Assembly: GCF_016801025.1 (NCBI RefSeq)
Contig: NZ_CP068983.1
Coordinates: 2,225,888 to 2,289,887, forward strand
Direction: 5' to 3'
DNA from: Paradevosia shaoguanensis
Lineage (GTDB): Bacteria > Pseudomonadota > Alphaproteobacteria > Rhizobiales > Devosiaceae
Length of the DNA: 64,000 nt
Position numbers and translations under genes: made by a program. Numbering within the stretch: the stretch's first letter is position 1; each line of letters begins with the position of its first letter. Shown piece after piece: positions 35,572 to 44,550 of this stretch. The notes beneath the pieces are model-generated. The model did not search any database and was not told the origin of the DNA. It worked only from the letters and a program-made list of their open reading frames with translations.

Positions 35572-36287
35572 ACCAGGAACCGTTTTCGCTCTGGGTCTAT
35601 CTTTCTTCCCAGCCGCTGCTCTGGCTGGTGGTGACGCTCTGGGCCTGGGTGGCCGCCGATCGCATCGCGCTCCTTGCGCGGCGGGCGCCGATCGTCAATC
35701 CGGTGCTGATCGCCATCCTCATCGTCAGCGCCATCCTCGCGGCGACCAGCACGCCGTACGCCGTCTATTTCGAAGGCGCGCAGTTCGTGCACTTCCTGCT
35801 CGGCGCCGCCACGGTGTCGATCGCCATTCCGCTGGTCCGCAACCGCTCGGTCGTGCGCGCCAATCTCCTGCCGCTGCTGGCGGCACTGATCGTCGGCTCG
35901 ATGGTCGCCATCATTTCGGTCATCGTACTCGGGCGAATTTTCGGCCTGCCGCATGACGTGCTGGTCGCCATGGCGCCCAAGTCGGTGACCGCGCCGGTCG
36001 CCATGGGTATTGCCGAAAAGCTGGGCGGCGAGCCGTCGCTGACCGCAGTGCTCGTCATCCTCACCGGCGTCCTCGGCGCCGTGGTCGTGACCCCGCTGAT
36101 GAACGCCTTCCGCATCCGCGACTATGCTGCCCGCGGCTTCGCAGTTGGCCTTGCCTCCCACGGCATCGGCACGGCCCGAGCCTTCGTCGTCGACCCGCTG
36201 GCCGGTACCTTTGCCGGCATCGCCATGGGCCTCAACGCCATCCTTACCTCAATCCTGACCCCGATCCTCGTCCACTGGCTGCTTTAG
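35568..36287 (+). CDS. lrgB: LrgB-family membrane protein
   Basis: This 239-residue protein has six to seven membrane segments and the LrgB core: FLLGAATVSIAIPLVRNR near residue 80, VAMAPKSVTAPVAMGIAEKLGG near residue 140 and GLASHGIGTARAF near residue 198. It is coupled to lrgA by ATGA, and together they should form the LrgAB complex. It is convergent with lysA across a 16-base gap. Confidence 0.9.
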   Translation: MNQEPFSLWVYLSSQPLLWLVVTLWAWVAADRIALLARRAPIVNPVLIAILIVSAILAATSTPYAVYFEGAQFVHFLLGAATVSIAIPLVRNRSVVRANLLPLLAALIVGSMVAIISVIVLGRIFGLPHDVLVAMAPKSVTAPVAMGIAEKLGGEPSLTAVLVILTGVLGAVVVTPLMNAFRIRDYAARGFAVGLASHGIGTARAFVVDPLAGTFAGIAMGLNAILTSILTPILVHWLL

Positions 36288-36303
36288 GGCAGCCGGCAGC
36301 GGA

Positions 36304-37560
36304 TCACAGCCAGTCGGGGACGCTGTCGAGCGCGATGAGGTCTTCGATGGTCCGGCGGGGGCGGATGACATGCCAGCGGTCGCCATCCACCAACACTTCG
36401 GGCACGAGGGCGCGGGTGTTGTAGGTGGAGGCCATGACCGCGCCATAGGCGCCGGCCGACATCACTGCCAGGAGGTCGCCTTCGGTGACGCCGGCCATCT
36501 TGCGGCCGAGCGCCAGGTAGTCGCCCGTCTCGCAGACCGGGCCGACAATATCGGCGGTGATCTGAGGCAGGTTGGATTGCTGCACCGGCACCACGTCGTG
36601 ATGAGCCTCGTAGAGGGTCGGGCGGATAAGGTCGTTCATCGCCGCATCGACGATCACGAAGGTCTTCTGGCCTTCCTTGACGTACTCGACCTTGGTCACC
36701 AGCACGCCGGCATTGCCCACGATGAGGCGGCCCGGCTCGATGACCAGGGTGGCGCCGAGATCGCCGAGCTTTTCGCGCACGATCCTGGCATAGGCGCGCG
36801 GATCGGGCGGAGCGTCTTCATCCTGGTAATAGGGAATGCCCAGGCCACCGCCGACGTCGACATGGCTGATCTTGTGGCCGTCGGCGCGCAGGTTGCGCAC
36901 CAGTTCGGCGAGGAGCGTAAAGGCATCCGCAAAGGGCGCCAGGTCCGTGATCTGGCTGCCGATATGCATGTCCACGCCCACCGCCTCGATGTTCTTGAGG
37001 TCGGCGATGCGGTTATAGACTTCCTGGGCACGTGCAAAAGGGATGCCGAACTTGTTCTCGGACTTGCCGGTCGAGATCTTGGCGTGGGTCTTGGCATCGA
37101 CATCGGGGTTGATGCGCACCGAGACGCGGGCCGTCTTGCCCATGTCACCGGCGATCATGTCTAGGCGTTCGAGTTCGGGCTCGCTCTCGACGTTGAAGCA
37201 ATAGATGCCCAGCTCCAGCCCGCGGCGCATCTCGGCCACCGTCTTGCCGACGCCGGAGAACACCACCTTGTTAGCCGGGATGCCGGCGGCAATAGCGCGT
37301 TCCAGCTCGCCACCCGAGACCACGTCGGCGCCGACGCCGAGCTTGGCCATGAGCTTGAGCACCGCCTGGTTGGAATTGGCCTTCATCGCATAGGCGAGGA
37401 GCATCGGTATGCCCTCGAAGGCTTCCTGCATCACGCGCACGTGGCGACGCAGGGTTGCCGCCGAATAGACGTAGAACGGCGTGCCGACCTTGGCGGCAAG
37501 CTCGGGCATGGGCACGTCCTCAGCGTAAAGCACGCCGTCGCGGGTCTCGAAGTGGTGCAT
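36304..37560 (-). CDS. lysA: Diaminopimelate decarboxylase
   Basis: This 418-residue PLP enzyme makes L-lysine from meso-diaminopimelate. It has the PLP-binding lysine in LAYAMKANSN near residue 60, HIGSQ near 200, the glycine loop VDVGGGLGIPY near 240 and CETGDYLA near 345, which supplies the other-subunit cysteine. Length is normal. It follows argH by 15 bases on the same strand. Many relatives have a small lipoprotein gene between argH and lysA; none is present here. Confidence 0.95.
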   Translation of the reverse strand: MHHFETRDGVLYAEDVPMPELAAKVGTPFYVYSAATLRRHVRVMQEAFEGIPMLLAYAMKANSNQAVLKLMAKLGVGADVVSGGELERAIAAGIPANKVVFSGVGKTVAEMRRGLELGIYCFNVESEPELERLDMIAGDMGKTARVSVRINPDVDAKTHAKISTGKSENKFGIPFARAQEVYNRIADLKNIEAVGVDMHIGSQITDLAPFADAFTLLAELVRNLRADGHKISHVDVGGGLGIPYYQDEDAPPDPRAYARIVREKLGDLGATLVIEPGRLIVGNAGVLVTKVEYVKEGQKTFVIVDAAMNDLIRPTLYEAHHDVVPVQQSNLPQITADIVGPVCETGDYLALGRKMAGVTEGDLLAVMSAGAYGAVMASTYNTRALVPEVLVDGDRWHVIRPRRTIEDLIALDSVPDWL

Positions 37561-37575
37561 CTCTTGCTGCTTTTC

Positions 37576-39018
37576 TTACTCGACGCCGCCGTCGCCGTGG
37601 CCGGAGGCTGACTTGGTCTTGCGGGGTTCGGTCTTTTCGCCGGTCAGCGCCTGTTTCCAGCGTGCCGCCTGGGCCAGCACGTTGTCGGGCGCGGTGCCGC
37701 CATAGCTTTTGCGCGAGCGCACCGAGCTTTCGACAGAAAGCACCTTGTGGATGCGGCTATCGATGCGCGGATCGATGGTCTTGAAATCCTCGATGGTGAG
37801 GCCATCGAGCTGCACGCCCTTCTTCTCGGCCAGAGCCACGACCTGGCCCGTAATGTGGTGGGCGTCGCGGAAGGGCACATTGGCCTCGCGCACCAGCCAA
37901 TCGGCGATGTCGGTAGCGGTGGCGAAGCCCGAGGAGGCGGCTGCGTGCATGCGCTCGCGGTTGACCGTCAGGTCGCCGATCATGCCCGTCATGGCCGCCA
38001 GCGACAGCGAGAGGGCATCAAGGGCGTCGAAGGTGACTTCCTTGTCTTCCTGCATGTCCTTGGAATAGGCGAGCGGCAGGCCCTTCATCACGACAAGCAG
38101 GCTGGTGAGCGAACCGAGGATACGGCCGATCTTGGCGCGGATGAGCTCGGCGGCATCTGGGTTGCGCTTCTGCGGCATGATCGAGGAGCCGGTGGTGAAC
38201 TTGTCCGAGAGGCGGACGAAGTTGAACTGGGCAGAGCTCCAGATCACCAGTTCTTCGGCAAAGCGCGAGAGGTGCACCGCGCAGATGGCGGCGGCCGAGA
38301 GGGTTTCGAGGGCGAAATCGCGGTCCGAGACGGCGTCGAGGGAATTGGCGGTCGGGCGGTCGAACCCGAGAGCCTGCGCCGTCATATGCCGGTCGATGGG
38401 GAAGGAGGTGCCGGCCAGGGCCGCCGAGCCCAGCGGGCTCTCATTGAGGCGCTTGCGGGCATCCGCGAGGCGACCGGCATCGCGGCCGAGCATCTCGACA
38501 TAGGCGAGAAGGTGATGACCGAAGGTCACCGGCTGGGCGCTCTGCAGGTGCGTGAAGCCGGGCATGATGGTTTCGGCTTCTTCCTCGGCGCGCTTGACCA
38601 GTGCCAGCTGCAGCGTCCCGATCTGGGCGGCGAGGGTGTCGATGGAATCGCGCACATAGAGGCGGAAGTCGGTGGCGACCTGGTCGTTGCGCGAGCGGGC
38701 CGTGTGGAGGCGCCCGGCGGCATCGCCGATCATTTCCTTGAGGCGACTCTCGACATTCATATGGATGTCTTCGAGTGCACGCGAAAAGTTGAACGCGCCA
38801 CCCTCGATCTCGGCGAGCACCTGCTCTAAGCCAGCCACGATCGCGTCGCGATCGGCCTGCGTCAGAATGCCGGTTTCGGCCAGCATTCGGGCGTGAGCGA
38901 TTGACCCGGCGATGTCCTGCCGGTAGAGCCGCTGGTCAAAGCCGATCGAGGCGTTGATCTCTTCCATGATGGCATCGGGGCCCGAAGAGAACCGGCCACC
39001 CCACATACGATTGCTCAT
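37576..39018 (-). CDS. argH: Argininosuccinate lyase
   Basis: This 480-residue enzyme splits argininosuccinate into arginine and fumarate. The N-terminus [42 protein letters not shown] and the fumarase-superfamily signature [12 protein letters not shown] near residue 282 are all present. The start at 39018 gives the conserved N-terminus; a longer frame upstream is not coding. The C-terminal 15 residues are a polar, non-conserved tail. It is divergent from the thioredoxin-like gene, with only 22 bases between start codons. Confidence 0.95.
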   Translation of the reverse strand: MSNRMWGGRFSSGPDAIMEEINASIGFDQRLYRQDIAGSIAHARMLAETGILTQADRDAIVAGLEQVLAEIEGGAFNFSRALEDIHMNVESRLKEMIGDAAGRLHTARSRNDQVATDFRLYVRDSIDTLAAQIGTLQLALVKRAEEEAETIMPGFTHLQSAQPVTFGHHLLAYVEMLGRDAGRLADARKRLNESPLGSAALAGTSFPIDRHMTAQALGFDRPTANSLDAVSDRDFALETLSAAAICAVHLSRFAEELVIWSSAQFNFVRLSDKFTTGSSIMPQKRNPDAAELIRAKIGRILGSLTSLLVVMKGLPLAYSKDMQEDKEVTFDALDALSLSLAAMTGMIGDLTVNRERMHAAASSGFATATDIADWLVREANVPFRDAHHITGQVVALAEKKGVQLDGLTIEDFKTIDPRIDSRIHKVLSVESSVRSRKSYGGTAPDNVLAQAARWKQALTGEKTEPRKTKSASGHGDGGVE

Positions 39019-39040
39019 CACTAGTCCTCTGGAGTCGTTC

Positions 39041-39706
39041 ATGAGTGAAAGCGCGCCCGGAACCCCCAAGAAGCGGTTCCCCCGTCTGGTATTGAGCATG
39101 GGACTGGTCGCAGCGGCGCTAGCTATAGCGGTCGGGGTTTGGGTTAGCAATGGCTCGACCCAGGCCAAGGAATGCCCGGTCAACAAGGAAGCGCTGGCCA
39201 AGATCGATGCCGCCGCAGTCGGCGAGTTGGCTGCGCTCAATCCGTCGCCGCAGGCGCGCAGCTATGCCGACATGGCCTTCCAGGACAAGGACGGCAATCC
39301 CAGGACCATCGCGGATTTCAAGGGCAAGACGCTGCTGGTCAATTTCTGGGCCTCCTGGTGCATACCCTGCCGCGAGGAAATGCCGGCCCTCAACAATCTC
39401 GCCGCCCAGTACAACGATGCCGGGTTCGAGGTGCTGCCGATCAATCTGGACATCGGTACCGAAGGCCTGGGCAAGGCCCAGAAGTTCCTCGATGAAGGCC
39501 AGTGGGCGCATCTTCCGCTCTATGCCGATCCGAGCTTCAAGGTCTTCGATCGCCTCAAGACCCAGGGCGTTGCCATCGGCCTGCCCGCCACGCTCCTTCT
39601 CGACGAGAACGGCTGCGAAATGGCCGTGCTCCAGGGCCCGGCCCATTGGGATACACCCGATGGCGGCCGCGTGATCGAGGCGCTGAAGAGCCTGCTGAGC
39701 ATCTAG
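39041..39706 (+). CDS. TlpA/ResA-type membrane-anchored thioredoxin-like protein
   Basis: This 221-residue protein has a short basic N-terminus, a membrane anchor (about 16-36) and a periplasmic thioredoxin fold with the redox motif WCIPC in [17 protein letters not shown] near residue 104. [14 protein letters not shown] supplies the cis-proline and a third cysteine. TlpA proteins reduce cysteines of cytochrome oxidase and cytochrome c assembly factors. Placement next to argH is common in alphaproteobacteria. Confidence 0.9.
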   Translation: MSESAPGTPKKRFPRLVLSMGLVAAALAIAVGVWVSNGSTQAKECPVNKEALAKIDAAAVGELAALNPSPQARSYADMAFQDKDGNPRTIADFKGKTLLVNFWASWCIPCREEMPALNNLAAQYNDAGFEVLPINLDIGTEGLGKAQKFLDEGQWAHLPLYADPSFKVFDRLKTQGVAIGLPATLLLDENGCEMAVLQGPAHWDTPDGGRVIEALKSLLSI

Positions 39707-39734
39707 GCCGAGGCGTCAGCAACAGACAAAAAAC

Positions 39735-39767
39735 ATCCCCGGCGGCGCCCAGCCTTCGGGGATTTTT
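39735..39767 (+). terminator. Intrinsic terminator after the TlpA gene
   Basis: ATCCCCG and CGGGGAT form a seven-base stem with a long GC-rich loop, preceded by an A tract and followed by TTTTT. It lies about 30 bases after the TlpA stop codon. Confidence 0.75.
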
Positions 39768-39791
39768 CATGCCGGTCGCAGCTTTCGGTTA

Positions 39792-40013
39792 GGGTCCGTA
39801 CTCAATTGCGATGGCCGCCCCACGATCGGACTTCCCCGGACTTGATCCGGGGCCCATTGCCATTCTCCACTCGAGTGGAGGAATCCGTGGGCCCCGGCTC
39901 TGCGGCCGGGGAAGTTCAGTGGTTGTGGCGCGGCAGACGGACAGCGCTTCCGTTGGAATCGGATGGGGAAATAAGCGCTCTGGGGGCGCCGGGACTTATT
40001 GAGTACGGACGCC
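39792..40013. mobile_element. MITE-like element 1 with TA flanks, containing palindromic core copy B
   Basis: This 222-base element starts GGGTCCGTACTCAATTG and ends with the reverse complement of GGCGTCCGTACTCAATAAG, and has TA directly outside both ends (39790-39791 and 40014-40015). A 106-base palindromic core (about 39829-39926) lies inside. It encodes no protein. A 243-base relative lies in opposite orientation at 47401-47643. Small size, inverted ends and TA duplication fit a non-autonomous element moved by an IS630- or IS427-type transposase; no such transposase is in the window. Confidence 0.75.
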
Positions 40014-40195
40014 TAGGCGAGCTTGTCGACCTGCTGGCCGGTGCCCTCGGCCGGCGCCGATTGCACCGCCTGGGTCACCATTTCCACCAGGCTCATGTCC
40101 ATTTCCTGCTGCTTCCTGAGCAGGGCGACCTGCATCATGAGCTGAGTACGGTCCATGACCATGCGGACGGCGGTGGATGAAATATTGGTCTCCAT
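40013..40195 (-). CDS. Small YjfB-like (putative motility protein) family protein
   Basis: This protein of about 60 residues has a helical, Gln- and Met-rich sequence (METNISSTAVRMVMDRTQLM and LLRKQQEMDMSLVEMVTQAV) similar in size and pattern to the YjfB-type putative motility proteins. An in-frame TTG three codons earlier is possible. Its stop codon TAG is completed by the terminal base of the adjacent mobile element. No flagellar genes are nearby. The function is unknown. Confidence 0.55.
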   Translation of the reverse strand: METNISSTAVRMVMDRTQLMMQVALLRKQQEMDMSLVEMVTQAVQSAPAEGTGQQVDKLA

Positions 40196-40229
40196 GCGCG
40201 GCAAGATACGCCTCGCCGGTAAACAAAGC

Positions 40230-40973
40230 CTAAGGCGCGCTGCGGTAGTGATAGTGATAGAGGTCGCGCGTGAAGCCCAGCCGCTCGTAGAGTGCGCGCG
40301 CCGGCAGGTTGTCGGTCACCACCTGGAGGCAGGCCGCCTCGGCTCCTTCGCCTGCCGCCCAGTGCATCAGCGCTGCAACCACGGCATTGCCCATGCCCTG
40401 CCGGCGCTGGTCGGGCACCGTGGCCACCGATTCCACCACCAGCAGCCCATCGTGGATGACGCCATAGGCATGCGCGCAGACGCGGCCGTCACGCCGGATC
40501 GAGGCGAAGCGATGGGGCGGAACGATGGTCTGGAGCATGCGCAGATAGACCGCCATGCTCTCGTCGGTATGGACACCGCCCTCGCGGAAAGCCTGCAGCC
40601 AGGCTTCGTCGGCGGCATGGCTCAGTTCCACATCGGCGGGTTCGCCCGGCAGCGTCGAGAAATCGGCGATGAGCGTCGTCACGTCGCTGCTGAATTGGAA
40701 GCCGCGCGCTTCCAGTTCAGCATCGATCTCTGAGGCCATGTCCGGCAGGCGGAAGATGAGCGGTCGCCCCAGCGAGGCGTAGAGCTTTGCGGCGGCCGGA
40801 ATGATGCGCGTGGCCGCGGCGCGCTCGCCGCGCAGCGGGTTGACGGTATTGGTGCGCCGGGTGATGCCGCCCGAAAAGCGCAGGATCCAGCCGTCCAGGA
40901 GCATCTGCCGCGGCGAGGGCCAGGCATTGTGGCAGGCTTCCTCAACGCGCCATTGCAGCTCGATGTCGCTCAC
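40230..40973 (-). CDS. GNAT-family N-acetyltransferase
   Basis: This 247-residue protein has the acetyl-CoA binding region of the GNAT fold in the C-terminal third: VVESVATVPDQRRQGMGNAVVAALM near residue 180 and NLPARALYERLGF near residue 225. The N-terminal half is a degenerate GNAT-like domain (NAWPSPRQMLLDGWILRFSGG at 15-35), a two-domain pattern seen in several uncharacterised acetyltransferases. It starts at GTG overlapping the rhomboid stop (GTGA). The substrate is unknown. Confidence 0.85.
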   Translation of the reverse strand: MSDIELQWRVEEACHNAWPSPRQMLLDGWILRFSGGITRRTNTVNPLRGERAAATRIIPAAAKLYASLGRPLIFRLPDMASEIDAELEARGFQFSSDVTTLIADFSTLPGEPADVELSHAADEAWLQAFREGGVHTDESMAVYLRMLQTIVPPHRFASIRRDGRVCAHAYGVIHDGLLVVESVATVPDQRRQGMGNAVVAALMHWAAGEGAEAACLQVVTDNLPARALYERLGFTRDLYHYHYRSAP

Positions 40974-41662
40974 CGCGGCAGGCTCCCGCCCCAGAGCGGC
41001 ACGTCGCGGCGTTTGAGGATGGTGGCAAGGATCGCGCCGGCCATCACCCCGCCCAGATGCGCCCACCAGGCGATTGGTTCGGCCGAGCCGATAAGCAGGT
41101 AGAAGACCTGCAGCAGCACCCAGACGCCCAGCATCCAGAAAGCGGGCAGGGGCAGCGGGATCGGAATCCAGATGCGCGCGATGACGATAACCCGGGCATG
41201 GGGGAAGAGCACGATATAGGCGCCCATGACGCCCGCCACCGCGCCCGAGGCGCCGATCAGCGGGCCGTTCCCCATGGGGTTGAAGGCCAGGTAGATGAGC
41301 GCGGCCAGCGCCGCGCAGGCGAGGTAGAAGACGATGTAGCGCACATGCCCCATCGCATCCTCGATATTGTCCCCGAAGATCCAGAGGAACAGCATGTTGG
41401 AGAGGAGGTGCAGCCAGTCGATATGGAGGAAGGCGTAGGTCTCGAGGTTCGCCCAGGTCGGCAGCCAGGCGAGCGGCGCCGCCACGAGGCCCCGCACCAC
41501 GATGGGGATCATGCCGTATTCGATGGTCGCCGTCTCGAAGGCTTCCTTGGGCAGCGTCACCGTCACGAGGAAGACGAGGATATTGAGGGCGATCAGCCCA
41601 TAGGTCACCACGGCATATTTGATGTGCCGCTTGGGGTTTTCGTCGAAAATGGGGACGAACAT
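40970..41662 (-). CDS. Rhomboid-family intramembrane serine protease
   Basis: This 230-residue protein has six predicted membrane segments. The active-site Ser139 is in GASGAVAG and the catalytic histidine is in WWAHLGG near residue 206; HLLSNMLFLWIFG near 85-97 provides the other conserved rhomboid motif. It cleaves membrane proteins within the bilayer. It is coupled to the acetyltransferase gene by GTGA and lies downstream of the cobalamin adenosyltransferase gene. Confidence 0.9.
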   Translation of the reverse strand: MFVPIFDENPKRHIKYAVVTYGLIALNILVFLVTVTLPKEAFETATIEYGMIPIVVRGLVAAPLAWLPTWANLETYAFLHIDWLHLLSNMLFLWIFGDNIEDAMGHVRYIVFYLACAALAALIYLAFNPMGNGPLIGASGAVAGVMGAYIVLFPHARVIVIARIWIPIPLPLPAFWMLGVWVLLQVFYLLIGSAEPIAWWAHLGGVMAGAILATILKRRDVPLWGGSLPR

Positions 41663-41720
41663 CAGCTAACCCCTCGGGCGTCGGGTCGGGCGGCGGCCGG
41701 CAGAGGGGAAAAGCGCAAGC

Positions 41721-42314
41721 TCAGCTCCCGTTCTTGTTGGTCTGGGTATAGCGGCCCGGCGTCCAGAGCACGTCCTTGGCGCCATTGGCATTGGCGACGC
41801 GCGCCAGCACGAACAGCAGGTCGGAGAGCCGGTTGATATAGCGCAGCACCTCGGCGTTGATGTCGCTTTCTTCCGAAATCAGCTCCACCACCAGTCGCTC
41901 GGCGCGGCGCGCGACGGTACGCGCGATGTGGAGTTCGGCCGCCAGGGGCGTGCCCCCCGGCAACACGAAGCTGGTCAGCGGGGCGAGCCCGTCGTTGAAA
42001 TGGTCGATCTGCTTTTCCAGCCATTCGGTCTGGGCGGCAGTGATGCGCAGAGATTTTTCGTCCGGCCCATCCTCGCCGGGAGTGGCGAGGTCCGAGCCGA
42101 GGTCGAAGAGGTCATTCTGCACGCGTGCCAGGACCGTATCGATCTTGGGCATGGACTGGGTGCCCGTGCGGGCGAGCCCGATCAGCGAATTGGCCTCGTC
42201 GATCGTGCCGAAGGCCTCGATCCTGAGGTCCGCCTTGGAGCGGCGGGGGCCGCGCACGAGGCCGGTCGTGCCGTCGTCGCCGGTCTTGGTGTAGATCTTG
42301 TTGAGCTTGACCAT
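41721..42314 (-). CDS. PduO-type cob(I)alamin adenosyltransferase
   Basis: This 197-residue enzyme has the PduO family's conserved N-terminal ATP-binding stretch KIYTKTGDDGTTGL at 5-18, the helix IEAFGTIDEANSLIGLAR, and the C-terminal motifs ARTVARRAERLVVEL and YINRLSDLLFVLAR. It transfers the adenosyl group of ATP to cob(I)alamin. The ATG at 42314 follows a GGAGGG site; a TTG five codons earlier is rejected. No cobalamin riboswitch was seen upstream. Confidence 0.92.
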   Translation of the reverse strand: MVKLNKIYTKTGDDGTTGLVRGPRRSKADLRIEAFGTIDEANSLIGLARTGTQSMPKIDTVLARVQNDLFDLGSDLATPGEDGPDEKSLRITAAQTEWLEKQIDHFNDGLAPLTSFVLPGGTPLAAELHIARTVARRAERLVVELISEESDINAEVLRYINRLSDLLFVLARVANANGAKDVLWTPGRYTQTNKNGS

Positions 42315-42376
42315 CACGCCCTCCGGCAAATCAACGGGAAGAGACTAATCGAGGCTCGCGCGCTTGGCGATGCGCC

Positions 42377-42574
42377 TCAGCTGCGCGTGCCGAACACGTA
42401 CATGGCGATGACGATCAGCACGACCACGATCGCCTGGGCGATGACGCGGGCGCGCATGAGCTTCTGGCTCATGTTCGGATCGCCGCCGCGGAACATGTTG
42501 ACGATACCCCAGCCGAGAATGAACGCGACTACGGCAAGGCCGATGAAGATGAGGATATTGTAAGCGCCTTGCAT
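42377..42574 (-). CDS. Twin-transmembrane (HIG1-like) small protein
   Basis: This 65-residue protein consists of two hydrophobic helices (about 5-26 and 45-62) joined by NMFRGGDPNMSQKLMRARV, the loop pattern of HIG1-type twin-transmembrane proteins. In alphaproteobacteria such a gene often precedes the PduO gene, as it does here (62-base gap). A role in respiratory complexes is possible by analogy with HIG1 proteins but not shown. Confidence 0.75.
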   Translation of the reverse strand: MQGAYNILIFIGLAVVAFILGWGIVNMFRGGDPNMSQKLMRARVIAQAIVVVLIVIAMYVFGTRS

Positions 42575-42575
42575 G

Positions 42576-43472
42576 CTAACCTTTCGGCTTGGCGACATAG
42601 GCAGAGAGGGCTGCGCCAAGCGCGTCATAGATGGCACGAATCCGCCTGCTGGTGAACAATTCCCTGTGGGTGGTGAGCCAGACTTCGAGCGCGGGTATCT
42701 GCAATTGCGGCAGCAGCGCGCGCATGCCCGGCGTCGTTTCCACCAGTCCCTGCTGGGCAAAGGCGATGCCCAGTCCGGCGCGCGCCAATTGCCAGGCGAG
42801 GGGCTGGTCGTCGGTGCGCAGGCGGAAGTCGTCGCGGGTCAGGGCGAAGCCCATGCCGCTGGCCGCGCGGATCAAGAGGTCCGAGCGGTCGAGCCCGATG
42901 AGGTCGTGCCCGTAAAGCTCCTCGGTGGTCTGCGGCGTGCCGCGGCGCGCCAGGTAGCTTTCATGGGCGCAGCAGACGATGGGCAGTTCGCCCAGCTTGC
43001 GCGTCACCAGTTCGAGCTGGGTGGGGCGGAACATGCGAATGGCGATATCGGCCTCGCGCAGCAGCAGGTTTTCGGCCGAATCGGTGGGCACGATCTCGAT
43101 GGCGATGTCGGGAAACTGCGCCCTGATCGGCACCAGAAGCTGTGGCAGCACGAAGTGCGAGACGACCTCGCTCGCCGTGATCCGCACGGTGCCGTTGAGC
43201 CCCGGCTGCGCGCCCTCGGCCATCAGCGCCGCTTCGGCCAGCGCGCGTTGGGCGCCACGCACGGGCTCGTAGAGCCGCAGCGCCGTTTCCGTGGGCTTGA
43301 AGCCGGTCAGCGTGCGTTCGAAAAGCACCACGCCGAGGCTCTGCTCCAGGGCCTCGACATGGCGGCCCAGCGTCGGCTGGCTCAACCCGAGCTCGCGGGC
43401 CGCCGCCGAGAGGGAGCCGGTTTCGACCACCGCTGCGAAGCTGCGCCAGAGCGACCAATCCGGATCATTCAT
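42576..43472 (-). CDS. LysR-family transcriptional regulator
   Basis: This 298-residue protein has the LysR DNA-binding domain at 5-64 (SFAAVVETGSLSAAARELGLSQPTLGRHVEALE in pieces) and a substrate-binding domain of the GltC/CrgA type behind. It is divergent from the NAD-dependent epimerase-like gene, which it probably controls. An ATTCA-TTTT-TGAAT inverted repeat (43467-43480) overlaps its own start codon and may be an autorepression site. Confidence 0.9.
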   Translation of the reverse strand: MNDPDWSLWRSFAAVVETGSLSAAARELGLSQPTLGRHVEALEQSLGVVLFERTLTGFKPTETALRLYEPVRGAQRALAEAALMAEGAQPGLNGTVRITASEVVSHFVLPQLLVPIRAQFPDIAIEIVPTDSAENLLLREADIAIRMFRPTQLELVTRKLGELPIVCCAHESYLARRGTPQTTEELYGHDLIGLDRSDLLIRAASGMGFALTRDDFRLRTDDQPLAWQLARAGLGIAFAQQGLVETTPGMRALLPQLQIPALEVWLTTHRELFTSRRIRAIYDALGAALSAYVAKPKG

Positions 43473-43559
43473 TTTTGAATGTCAAATCTGCTAGTTTGAG
43501 GAATTCATCAACAATCATGAATGAGAGATGTTGTGTCCGTCAACCACGGAGATTTCATC

Positions 43560-44513
43560 ATGTCGAGCAAGGGCAAGGTTACCGTTCTCGGGATCAACGG
43601 CCATATCGGCCAGCATGCGGCGCGCGCTTTCCTCGATGCGGGCTGGGAGGTGAGCGGGTTCGGGCGCTCCAACAAGCACCCGCTGAACGGCATCCGCTTC
43701 ATCAAGGGCGATGCCGAGAGCGTCGAGGACATGGCGGCGGCCGTCGGCGATGCCGATGTCGTCGTCAACGCGCTCAACCTCCCCTATGACAAATGGGATC
43801 ACGGCCGCAAGGAAGCGCAGATCGCCCGGGTGATCGCCGCCATGGGCACGGCCGGCAAGACCCTCCTCTTTCCGGGCAACATCTACAATTACGCCGCCAG
43901 CGATCGCTATGTGACGCCCGATCTGCCCCAGCATCCCCAGACCGAGCGCGGGGCCATCCGCGTGCGGGCCGAGGCCATGCTCGAGGCCGCGGCCGAGCGT
44001 GGCGACATGCAGGTGCTCATCATCCGCGCCGGCGATTTCTTCGCCGCCAACAATGATTTCGACTATTTCGACCAGGCAATCCTGCGCGAGGCCGGCAAGC
44101 ATCGCGTGGCCATTCCCGGGGCGCCCGCGATCGGTCATAGCTGGGCCTATCTCCCCGATCTCGGCCGCGCCTTCGAGAAGGTGGCTTCGGTGCGCGCCTC
44201 GCTCGGCCAGTTCGAGAACCTCCACTTTGCCGGCCACTTCGTCACCCATGGCGAGCTGGTCGAGGCGGTCAAGGCGGCCGCGCCCGTGCCGCTCAAGACG
44301 GTGCCGTTCCCCTGGCTGATGATCCGCGTCGTCGGGCTCGCCATGCCGGTCATGCGCGAAGTCGCCAAGATGCGCTACCTTTGGGACAACACGATGGAGC
44401 TCAGGGACGAGCGCCTGTCCGCCATCCTCGGCCCGAATTTCGGCACCCCGTTCGAGGAGGCCGTTGCGGCCGCTGTCGCCCCGTTCTTCGCCGACAAGCG
44501 GCAGGCCGCCTGA
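43560..44513 (+). CDS. NAD(P)-dependent epimerase/NmrA-like Rossmann protein
   Basis: This 317-residue extended SDR-type protein has the dinucleotide motif VLGINGHIGQHAARAF at residues 8-23, a variant of GxxGxxG, then DADVVVNALNLPYD and FPGNIYNYA. No clear Tyr-x-x-x-Lys pair is in the usual place, so it may be a reductase-like or sensor protein. The ATG at 43560 has GGAG 11 bases before it; an upstream start at 43521 lacks one. It is the likely target of the divergent LysR regulator. Confidence 0.78.
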   Translation: MSSKGKVTVLGINGHIGQHAARAFLDAGWEVSGFGRSNKHPLNGIRFIKGDAESVEDMAAAVGDADVVVNALNLPYDKWDHGRKEAQIARVIAAMGTAGKTLLFPGNIYNYAASDRYVTPDLPQHPQTERGAIRVRAEAMLEAAAERGDMQVLIIRAGDFFAANNDFDYFDQAILREAGKHRVAIPGAPAIGHSWAYLPDLGRAFEKVASVRASLGQFENLHFAGHFVTHGELVEAVKAAAPVPLKTVPFPWLMIRVVGLAMPVMREVAKMRYLWDNTMELRDERLSAILGPNFGTPFEEAVAAAVAPFFADKRQAA

Positions 44514-44520
44514 GGCGAGG

Positions 44521-44550
44521 GAGGGAGCGCGAGGTTGACCGCGCTCCCTC
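44521..44550. terminator. Hairpin between convergent genes
   Basis: GAGGGAGCGCG and CGCGCTCCCTC form a perfect 11-base stem with an eight-base loop between the epimerase-like gene and gluQ, touching the gluQ stop codon. It lacks a T tract, but its place between convergent genes suggests bidirectional termination. Confidence 0.55.

Noticed and set aside
37561-37575. The small lipoprotein gene often present between argH and lysA
   Set aside because: Only 15 bases separate the two genes here, so it is absent.
42315-42376. Cobalamin riboswitch before the PduO gene
   Set aside because: The gap is only 62 bases and lacks the B12-box sequence and the size needed for the fold.
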